Origin: Candidatus Hydrogenedentota bacterium
Lineage (GTDB): Bacteria; Hydrogenedentota; Hydrogenedentia; Hydrogenedentales; GCA-2746185
Reading direction: 5' to 3'
Length of the DNA: 17,485 nt
Assembly (NCBI GenBank): GCA_030123645.1
Contig: JASJYE010000008.1
Span: 1 to 17,485 of the forward strand
In this document: positions 7,879 to 15,100 of the stretch, piece by piece
Position numbering within the stretch: position 1 is the stretch's first letter
Layout: every line of letters begins with the position of its first letter
Notes under the pieces: model-generated
What the model was told of the DNA's origin: nothing
The model's database searches: none
The model's input: the letters and a program-made list of their open reading frames with translations, nothing else
Position numbers and translations under genes: made by a program

Positions 7879-7897
7879 CCCGCTTGAAACAAGCGGG
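7879..7897 (+). terminator. Perfect 8-bp hairpin just downstream of kinase gene
   Basis: CCCGCTTG-AAA-CAAGCGGG is a perfect stem with a three-base loop, 31 bases after the kinase stop. An outer GGCGC (7873-7877) can also pair with GCGCC (7905-7909). There is no following T-tract, so it may block or slow transcription only partly, protect the mRNA 3' end, or act as a bidirectional barrier insulating the regulator promoter. Confidence 0.5.
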
Positions 7898-7939
7898 AAG
7901 ATGGCGCCTGAGTCCCGGGTATGAGGCAAGCACCAATGA

Positions 7940-7968
7940 TAACCAGCCATTGGTTAGCCTCTGACCAC
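7940..7968. promoter_or_regulatory. Candidate enhancer (UAS) for the NtrC-type activator, upstream of its own gene
   Basis: The core is TTGGTTAG-CCT-CTGACCAC (7950-7968), an imperfect inverted repeat centred 85 bp upstream of the -24 GG at 8044. A further half-site, TAACCA at 7940-7945, makes three TGGTYA-type half-sites starting at 7940, 7951 and 7962. They are exactly 11 bp apart, about one helical turn, and alternate in orientation. The same arms with the same 3-bp spacer recur upstream of the efflux operon at 9582-9600. More TGACC copies follow at 7980 and 7992. Binding by the adjacent Fis-type HTH protein is inferred from position and repetition. Confidence 0.65.
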
Positions 7969-7997
7969 CAAGGGCGAGTTGACCGATCTCGTGACCT

Positions 7998-8028
7998 GTG
8001 TTAGTCTTTGAACGCCAGTAACTAACAC
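7998..8028. repeat. Perfect 8-bp inverted repeat with 15-nt spacer upstream of sigma-54 element
   Basis: GTGTTAGT (7998-8005) and ACTAACAC (8021-8028) are exact reverse complements. The repeat lies between the candidate enhancer and the -24/-12 element, a place where bending proteins such as IHF or additional regulators act at sigma-54 promoters. Its arms (TGTTAG) only loosely resemble the TGGTYAG half-site, so a different protein may bind. Confidence 0.45.
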
Positions 8029-8041
8029 GAATTCTAAGGCA

Positions 8042-8058
8042 TTGGCATACCAATTGCT
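8042..8058 (+). promoter_or_regulatory. Sigma-54-type promoter for the response regulator gene
   Basis: TTGGCAT, five bases, then TTGCT gives GG at 8044-8045 and GC at 8056-8057 with ten bases between, as sigma-54 holoenzyme requires. Only the last base of the TGGCAC element differs from consensus. Start of transcription is predicted near 8069, leaving a leader of about 130 bases before the ATG at 8200. With the palindrome 85 bp upstream it suggests autoregulation. Confidence 0.65.
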
Positions 8059-8199
8059 CTCCTCCAACGTCCCTAAGAGAGCCAAGGCCTCAGGAGGCTT
8101 GTCAGGGTCTTGTCGTTGAGCAGGCGCGGCGATAGGGGCGCGTCGACCCGGGGTTTTCCCGGCAATTTACCGGAAACCACACGGTCTGGATGATCACTC

Positions 8200-9573
8200 A
8201 TGCAGATACTCGTAATTGACGACGACCATGCCCTCTGCCGCACGCTGCAGATTCACTTGGAACGAGCGAACCACACCGTGGCCGTTGCCTTCTCCGCCCG
8301 CGAGGGGATCGAAGCGCTCGAATCGAAGCCCATCGAAGTCGTTTTTATCGATCTGCAGTTGCCCGACTTCTCTGGTCTAGATGTCCTCCGCAGGCTCGAA
8401 GAGATCGAGAGCGAGCCCTTCGCCGTGATGATCACCGGGACGCAGGATACGAGAGCTACGATAGAAGCCGTGCGGCTTGGCGCCTTCGATTACCTTCGCA
8501 AGCCGCTCGATCTCGACGCGGTGCTCGTAACGATCGAGAAGGCTGCTGAGCGACTCAGGAAGCCTGTATCAAAGCAGGTAACGACCGTTGCCAGCGTAGA
8601 GGACGGGCCGCATGAAATCGTAGGTGCGAATCCGAAGATTATCGAAGTGCTCAAACAGGTGGCGCTGTGCAGCAAAAACCGCTTCCCCGTGTTGATCGAA
8701 GGGGAGAGCGGCACGGGCAAGGAGATGGTTGCCCGCGTATTACACGAGACGAGCACTCCCGGCCGCCCCTTCGTTGGTATCAACTGTGCCGCGATTGTTG
8801 CGACCCTACTGGAGAGCGAGCTCTTCGGGCACGAAAAGGGCTCGTTTACGGGGGCGGACGCCACAAAGATCGGGAAGCTTGAGGTCGCGGCTGACGGCAC
8901 CATCTTCTTCGATGAAATCGGTGACATGTCACCCGACCTCCAAGCGAAACTCCTGAGGACGCTCCAAGAATGTGAGTTCGAACGTGTGGGTGGCACGGCG
9001 TCGCTGCCGCTCGAAGCTCGCGTGCTAGCGGCCACCCATCGCGACTTAAGGGCGCTGGTGGCTGAAGGCCGGTTTCGCGAGGACCTCTTCTACCGTCTTG
9101 CGGTTACGACCATTCACTTACCCCCCCTGCGCGAACGCCGCTCGGATGTTCCGCTCTTGGCCAGGCATCTCCTCGCCCAAGTCACCAAAGATCTCGACAA
9201 GACTGTCGAAGCGATCGAGGATGGCGCGCTCAGGCAACTGCAGACACATGATTGGCCTGGGAATGTCCGGGAGCTACGCAATGTAATAATGCGTGCGTGC
9301 GTGTTTGCGCGCACCGAAGTCATCACCAAGGATGATATCGTAAGTTCGATGGAAGGCGGTGTGCCTCGGAGCGTGGAGGCGCCCGCAGAGATTCCTACCT
9401 TACGAGAGGTAGAGAAGCGGCACATAGAGGTCGCCTTGCACCACACGGGCTGGAACGTAAGCCGCACTGCGGGTCTCCTGGGCATCTCGCGGGTGACGCT
9501 TCGCAAGAAAATCAAGGATTATCAAATCGCTCCCGAGTATCCGGTTGAGGCTAATCGAAACCGGAAGAGTTAA
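8200..9573 (+). CDS. NtrC-family sigma-54-dependent response regulator
   Basis: The 457-residue protein has three domains. The receiver (1-115) has the acidic pocket Asp7-Asp8, phospho-acceptor Asp51 (FIDLQLPD), Thr79 and Lys101. The AAA+ activator domain (about 138-375) has Walker A GESGTGKE (168-175), the sigma-54 contact loop GSFTGA (214-219), Walker B IFFDEIGD (235-242) and DWPGNVREL (351-359). The C-terminal Fis-type helix-turn-helix (about 405-440) has the likely recognition region SRTAGLLGISRVTLRKKI. The contact loop has Ser for the more common Ala of GAFTGA; both forms occur in functional activators. The start at 8200 has only a weak GGA nine bases upstream, so translation may be modest. 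It is the probable partner of the preceding kinase, and it likely acts on the sigma-54 promoters at 8042-8058 and 9671-9687. The ZraSR metal-response system of E. coli is the closest known layout. Confidence 0.95.
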   Translation: MQILVIDDDHALCRTLQIHLERANHTVAVAFSAREGIEALESKPIEVVFIDLQLPDFSGLDVLRRLEEIESEPFAVMITGTQDTRATIEAVRLGAFDYLRKPLDLDAVLVTIEKAAERLRKPVSKQVTTVASVEDGPHEIVGANPKIIEVLKQVALCSKNRFPVLIEGESGTGKEMVARVLHETSTPGRPFVGINCAAIVATLLESELFGHEKGSFTGADATKIGKLEVAADGTIFFDEIGDMSPDLQAKLLRTLQECEFERVGGTASLPLEARVLAATHRDLRALVAEGRFREDLFYRLAVTTIHLPPLRERRSDVPLLARHLLAQVTKDLDKTVEAIEDGALRQLQTHDWPGNVRELRNVIMRACVFARTEVITKDDIVSSMEGGVPRSVEAPAEIPTLREVEKRHIEVALHHTGWNVSRTAGLLGISRVTLRKKIKDYQIAPEYPVEANRNRKS

Positions 9574-9581
9574 CCGTTTCG

Positions 9582-9600
9582 GTGGTCAGGATCTGATCAC
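9582..9600. promoter_or_regulatory. Candidate enhancer (UAS) of the efflux operon
   Basis: GTGGTCAG-GAT-CTGATCAC is an inverted repeat with 7 of 8 arm positions matching. Its centre (9591) lies 82 bp upstream of the -24 GG at 9673, a usual distance for an NtrC-type enhancer, and it begins 9 bp after the regulator stop codon. Its left nine bases (GGTGGTCAG, 9581-9589) recur exactly on the opposite strand at 7961-7969, upstream of the regulator gene. A second inverted repeat, CGAAAC/GTTTCG (9556-9561 and 9576-9581), abuts it and could be another site or a weak terminator. Confidence 0.65.
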
Positions 9601-9670
9601 TTGTTGTAGTCCAGAAACTCTCGCAATTCTCAACTGCCTGCTAAACGGGGGCTTAGAGCGCTTCACAAAT

Positions 9671-9687
9671 TTGGCACGTTCTTTGCT
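9671..9687 (+). promoter_or_regulatory. Sigma-54 promoter of the efflux operon
   Basis: TTGGCACG-TTCT-TTGCT matches the sigma-54 consensus TTGGCACG-N4-TTGCW at every fixed base. GG lies at 9673-9674 and GC at 9685-9686, ten bases apart. Transcription should begin near 9697, about 33 bases ahead of the adaptor ATG at 9731, whose Shine-Dalgarno site (AAGGAG, 9717-9722) is then included. This is the best promoter in the window and it directly follows the gene for a sigma-54 activator. Confidence 0.82.
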
Positions 9688-9730
9688 ACGCTATTTGCCA
9701 ATCGTGACATTTCGAGAAGGAGCCAATGAG

Positions 9731-12166
9731 ATGAAGAACGGAAAACGTGCGGCACTATTTATCGCCAAGCTCGTACGTGGAAGCGTTTGGGGGGGTGCAG
9801 CTCTTCTCATCCTCCTCGCCGGGGTAGGGGTGGGGTGGTTTTTAGCTCCATCGACGCCAGGCACTGAACCGGTAATGGATGAGCATGTCGCGACCGGGCA
9901 GGAGGAGATCTCGCACTGGACGTGCTCGATGCATCCTGAGATCAACCTTCCGAGGCCAGGTCAATGCCCGAAATGCGGCATGCCCCTCATTCCTGTCAAG
10001 AAGGGCAGTCAAGCCATGGGAGAAGGTTTCCGTACCTTCACGACGAGCGAATCCGCCAAGGCTCTGATGAACATCCAGACGATGCCGGTCGAGAGGCGCT
10101 TTGCTACGGCCGAGATCCGGATGGTGGGTAAGATCGACTACGACGAAACCAAGCTCGGGTATATCACGGCGTGGGTGCCGGGCCGCCTGGACAGGCTGTA
10201 CGTCGACTACACAGGCATCGAGGTGAACAAAGGCGATCACCTCGTCTACTTGTACAGTCCCGAGTTGTTGACGGCTCAGGATGAACTTCACCGCGCAGCC
10301 GAGGCCGTGGCACGGCTGCGGCCCGACTCGTCGCGGGTGCTGGTGCAAATGGCCAAATCCAACCTCGAGGCGGCGAGAGAGAAACTTCGGCGTTGGGGTC
10401 TTGCAGAGGAACAAATCGATGAGGCCGAAGAGAAGGGAATCTCTTCGGATCACGTGACCATCTATGCACCGATGGGCGGCACGGTGATCGAGCGCTTCGG
10501 CCAGGAAGGCATGTGGGTAACCACGGGAACACGCATCTACACCGTGGCCGATCTCAGCGAGGTCTGGGTGAAGCTCGATGCCTACGAATCGGATCTGACG
10601 TGGCTGCATTACGGACAGAAGGTCACAATCACGACGGAAGCCTACCCGGGAGAGACCTTCGAGGGGCGCATTGCGTTCATCGAACCGACCTTGGACGCGA
10701 CGACGCGGACGGTGAAGGTGCGGGTGAATGTTCCCAATGCCAACGGCAAACTCAAACCGGAGATGTTTGTTCGCGCAACGGTACTCGCACAGGCGGCCAC
10801 GCGCGGGCGCGTGATGGATCCGGGGCTGGCGGGCAAATGGATCGGGCCGATGCACCCCGAGATCGTCAAGGACGGTCCGGGCACCTGCGATATATGTGGA
10901 ATGGACCTGGTGAGGGCGGAAGAACTGGGCTATGTGCCACTCGATATCAGCGAAGACGATAAGCCCCTTTTGATACCCGTCTCCGCGGCCTTGGTGACGG
11001 GTACGCGCGCGATTGTATACGTCGAGGTACTGGGCGCGGAGAGGCCGACCTACGAAGGCCGCGAAATTGTTCTCGGCCCGCGTCTTGGCAAGTATTACAT
11101 CGTGCGATCAGGGCTCCGCGAAGGCGAAAGGGTCGTCACCAACGGCAACTTCAAGATTGACAGCGCACTCCAAATCATGGCGAAGCCGAGCATGATGACG
11201 CCTGACGGCGGTGGTGGCGGCGGTCACGTTCATGGCGGCATGCAGATGAAATCGGCAGGGGACATGAAAGGGCCCGCCGTCGCGTTGGCAGACGTATCGA
11301 AGGAACAATTGGCCGGCCTGGATCGCGCCTTCGTCGCCGTTTCCGAAGCAAGTGATGAGCAGACCAAAGCCGCATTAATCTCCTTCCAAGAAGCCATTGA
11401 CGCCGTCGAGATGTCCCTGCTGCAGGGTTACGCCCACATGGTGTGGGTGGAGTACTCGATGCGCTTGAAAAACGACACGGTCGAGGCGCTTGACGCAGCG
11501 GGAACAAAGCGGCTCGATGCGTTTCTTGAACTAATGAGCAATAACTTGGAGAAGCTTCGTGGGGAACTTGGCCTCGTCGCGCAACATGTCTCCGACGATG
11601 CGCCGACACATGAAGCGCAAGCGCCCGAGGAGTTTCAGGGGCAGATTCGCACGCTTTTCGACACGTATCTGCGCATCCACGCTGCGCTCGCCGAGGACAA
11701 GTTCGATACAGCCCGCAAGGCCACGAAAGCGGCGCTAGAGGCGCTCGAAGAGGTTGACATGGGGCTTCTGGAAGGCAGCTCGCATAGGTCTTGGATGGGA
11801 AGTCATGCTGCGATTGCGGATGCCTTCTCAAAGATGGACAAGGCGGAGAAAATCAAAGATATGCGCGCAGCCCTTGCGCCTCTCACGGCGGGGCTCTCGA
11901 AGGCCATCGAGTCCCTGGGAATCGGGCCCGGCAACCCGGTGTATAGGATTCATTGTCCCATGGCGCTTGACGGCTCAGGCGCGGACTGGCTGCAAGGGGC
12001 CAAGAAAGTGTCGAACCCCTACCTCGGCGGGGCGATGCCCACGTGCGGCACCCTCATGGGGAGGGTCGATCACGGGCCCGAATCATCGACCTCCGGGTCC
12101 ACCAAGACGCACTTAGAAGAGCATGACGGGCAGGCGGCGCACGTGGTTGGCGGCCACGATGAGTAA
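9731..12166 (+). CDS. cusB: CusB-like periplasmic adaptor of metal efflux pump, fused to a duplicated DUF3347-like domain
   Basis: This membrane fusion protein links the RND pump to the outer-membrane channel and probably hands Cu(I)/Ag(I) to the pump. The 811 residues are about twice the length of E. coli CusB. In order: a membrane anchor (about 18-40); a heavy-metal-binding motif WTCSMHPE...CPKCGM (63-84); the beta-barrel/lipoyl/hairpin adaptor core (about 115-355, 400-485); and a second metal motif inside the core, GPMHPE...CDICGM (372-391), whose first Cys is Gly. A linker rich in Gly, His and Met follows (488-506). Two similar helical domains come next (about 521-615 and 635-735), then a DUF3347-type tail with HCPMA (741-745), NPYLGGAM (762-769) and CG (772-773), and a His-rich end. 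The start at 9731 is set by AAGGAG eight bases upstream. It overlaps the pump gene by 8 bp if the latter starts at 12159. Confidence 0.93.
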   Translation: MKNGKRAALFIAKLVRGSVWGGAALLILLAGVGVGWFLAPSTPGTEPVMDEHVATGQEEISHWTCSMHPEINLPRPGQCPKCGMPLIPVKKGSQAMGEGFRTFTTSESAKALMNIQTMPVERRFATAEIRMVGKIDYDETKLGYITAWVPGRLDRLYVDYTGIEVNKGDHLVYLYSPELLTAQDELHRAAEAVARLRPDSSRVLVQMAKSNLEAAREKLRRWGLAEEQIDEAEEKGISSDHVTIYAPMGGTVIERFGQEGMWVTTGTRIYTVADLSEVWVKLDAYESDLTWLHYGQKVTITTEAYPGETFEGRIAFIEPTLDATTRTVKVRVNVPNANGKLKPEMFVRATVLAQAATRGRVMDPGLAGKWIGPMHPEIVKDGPGTCDICGMDLVRAEELGYVPLDISEDDKPLLIPVSAALVTGTRAIVYVEVLGAERPTYEGREIVLGPRLGKYYIVRSGLREGERVVTNGNFKIDSALQIMAKPSMMTPDGGGGGGHVHGGMQMKSAGDMKGPAVALADVSKEQLAGLDRAFVAVSEASDEQTKAALISFQEAIDAVEMSLLQGYAHMVWVEYSMRLKNDTVEALDAAGTKRLDAFLELMSNNLEKLRGELGLVAQHVSDDAPTHEAQAPEEFQGQIRTLFDTYLRIHAALAEDKFDTARKATKAALEALEEVDMGLLEGSSHRSWMGSHAAIADAFSKMDKAEKIKDMRAALAPLTAGLSKAIESLGIGPGNPVYRIHCPMALDGSGADWLQGAKKVSNPYLGGAMPTCGTLMGRVDHGPESSTSGSTKTHLEEHDGQAAHVVGGHDE

Positions 12167-15100
12167 CGGTGCTCAATCAGATGGGGCAGAACACCGTGCC
12201 ATGTCGTGGATCGACAAGATTATCCTGTACTTCCTCAAGAACAAGCTCGTGGTTGCGATGCTGGTCCTGTTCTTCGTTATTTGGGGCGTCAGGGTCGCGC
12301 CCTTTGACTGGGACACCGGCTGGCTCCCCCGGGACCCTATAGCCGTTGACGCCATCCCCGACATCGGAGAGAACCAGCAGATCGTCTTTACCGAATGGAT
12401 GGGCCGATCCCCGCAGGACGTCGAGGATCAGATCAGCTATCCGTTGACCGTATCGCTCCTGGGTATCCCCGGGGTCAGGACTATCCGAACGTTCTCGTTC
12501 TTCGGATTCTCTTCGATCTACATCATTTTCAACGACGACATTGACTTCTACTGGTCGCGCAGCCGCGTCCTCGAAAAGCTCAGCAGCCTGCCTGCCGGCA
12601 CGCTACCCGCCGAGGTGCAGCCGGCCCTGGGCCCGGACGCAACCTCACTGGGTCAAGTGTATTGGTACACCCTCGAGGGGCGTGAGCCCGACCGGATCAC
12701 GCCCGCGGGCGGCTGGGACCTGCATGAATTGCGGACCATCCAGGACTGGATCGTCCGGTACAGCCTGCTTTCGGCCAATGGTGTGAGTGAGGTCGCGTCC
12801 ATCGGGGGATTCGTGCAGGAATATCAGATTGACGTCGACCCCGACGCCATGCGCGCGTTCCGTGTCAGCCTGGAAGACGTGTTCAGGTCCGTGCGCATGT
12901 CCAACGTCGACGTGGGCGCGCGGACCATCGAGGTCAACAAAGTCGAATACATCATCCGGGGCCTTGGATTCATCCGAGACATCGAGGACATAGAAGACAC
13001 GGTCATCAAAGTCAATGAGAACGTCCCCGTGTACATCAAGAATATCGCCAAGGTCAGCCTGGGACCGGCCCTTCGCCGGGGCGCCCTGGACAAGGAAGGC
13101 GCCGAGGCCGTGGGCGGCGTCGTCGTCGTCCGCTACGGGGCGAACCCTCTCGAGGTCATCAAGAACGTCAAGGCCAAGATCGCCGAGATAGCCCCAGGCC
13201 TCCCCAGCAAGGCCCTCATCGACAACGCGCAGGTGGACCGGCAAGAGGTCGAGCACTTCGCGAGGACGCACGGTTTCGAGGCCTATGATGGGTCTGATTT
13301 GAATCGGGACGCGTGGCTCAATTGGCTCCGCACGACCGAGCGATCCGAGTGGCCGTCCTGGGCGACGATCAGCCAAGTGACTGTCGTTCCGTTCTACGAC
13401 CGCACCGGCCTGATTTACGAAACGCTGGGCACGCTGAACTCAGCCCTCTTCGAAGAGATCCTCGTGACCATCATCGTGGTTCTCGTCATGGTCATGCATC
13501 TGCGCAGCTCGATCCTCATCAGCGGCCTGCTGCCCCTGGCCGTGCTTATGTGTTTCATCGCAATGAAGCTCTTCGGCGTCGATGCCAACATCGTGGCCCT
13601 CTCCGGCATCGCCATCGCCATCGGCGTGATGGTGGACATGGGTGTCATCGTCTGCGAGAACATCTTGAAAGGGCTCGACGCGGCGGACCCGGAAGAATCG
13701 AGTCTCGACGTGATCTTTAGGGCGGTGAGTGAGGTAGGCGGCGCCGTCGTGACCTCGGTCGCCATAACCATAATCAGTTTCCTGCCCGTGTTCACCATGA
13801 CCGCCGCAGAGGGCAAGTTGTTCAAACCCCTGGCTTTCACGAAGAGCTTCGCCCTTCTGGCTTCGGTCATCGTCGCCCTGGTTATCCTCCCTGCTGTCGC
13901 CCATCTACTTCTTGGCAAGCGTCGAGGGTCGCTCAAGATAAAGCAAATAGGGCTCGCGGCCCTTATCCTAACCGGTATTGCGGCCCTGTTCTTCCTTCCC
14001 TGGTGGATAGGCACGCTTCTGGTTGCCTTGGGCGCCTACAACCTGTTCGCCTCCCGCATCCCCAGCAGCTTTCAAAAAGCCGGCCCCTGGGCCTTGACTT
14101 CGGCAGCCGTCGCGGTCGTCGGCTATTTCTTGGTCAAGGAATGGACACCGCTGGGACCTGAACAGGGGCTGCCGAGGAATTATCTCTTCGCCGCTGCCCT
14201 CATCGGCGGGACCTTGGCCCTGTTCCGTGGACTGCAGCACGTGTATACGCCCATGCTGCGGTGGTGCTTGAACCATAAACTAACGCCGCTCGCGGCCAGC
14301 CTTGCCGTCATACTCATGGGGGGGGCCGTCTGGCTCGGCTTCGATGCGCTGTTCGGCTTCGCCCCGGCCCTTGCCGAAAAGGTGGGCGCTTCACCCGAAA
14401 AAATAAAAGAATCACGCGCCTGGTCCGCGGCCACGGCGACCTTTCCCGGATTGGGCAAGGAGTTCATGCCGCCCCTGGACGAGGGCTCTTTTCTATACAT
14501 GCCCACCACTATGCCCCACGCCTCCATTGGCGAAGCCTTGGACGTCTTGCAGTATCAGGACCGGGCCCTGGCATCCATCCCGGAAATCGACTCGGTGGTC
14601 GGCAAGATCGGCCGCGTCGAGAGCCCGCTGGATCCCGCGCCCATCTCGATGATCGAAACGATCATCAACTATAAGCCCGAGTATATTTCGGATAGCGATG
14701 GCCACAGCATCAATTTCAAGTACGATGCCAAAACCGGCGAATTCATCCGGGACGAAAGCGGCGAACTGATATCTGATCCTGACGGCCGGCCCTATCGTCA
14801 ATGGCGCGACCACATTCGCTCGGCGAACGACATCTGGGACGAAATCGTGAAGGTGGCCGAGATTCCCGGTACGACATCGGCGCCCAAGCTGCAGCCCATC
14901 GCGGCACGCATCGTCATGCTCCAGAGCGGCATGCGCGCGCCCATGGGCGTGAAAGTGAAGGGGCCCGACCTGGACACGATTGAAAAGGTTGGCCTCGATA
15001 TCGAGCGCTTTCTCAAAGAGGTCCCCAGTGTCGAGGCCGCCGCGGTCATCGCCGACCGCATCGTGGGCAAGCCGTATATCGAGATCGACATTGACCGCCA

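Larger units (their letters stand above)
7848..8199. promoter_or_regulatory. 352-bp regulatory region upstream of the sigma-54 activator gene
   Basis: No gene is seen here. The stretch is dense in structure, in this order: a strong hairpin after the kinase gene (7879-7897), a cluster of TGGTYA-type half-sites (7940-7968), a long-spacer inverted repeat (7998-8028), a sigma-54-type promoter (8042-8058), and a leader of about 130 bases. The leader has a small GC hairpin (CCGGG/CCCGG, 8148-8162) and ends at a weakly preceded ATG. The arrangement suggests the regulator has its own controlled promoter and is not simply co-transcribed with the kinase. Confidence 0.7.

Noticed and set aside
8183..8197. 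GGTC...TGATCAC just before the regulator ATG, resembling the enhancer palindrome
   Set aside because: It would need a 2-bp deletion in the spacer region relative to the other two sites, and it lies downstream of the predicted transcription start. Chance is more likely.
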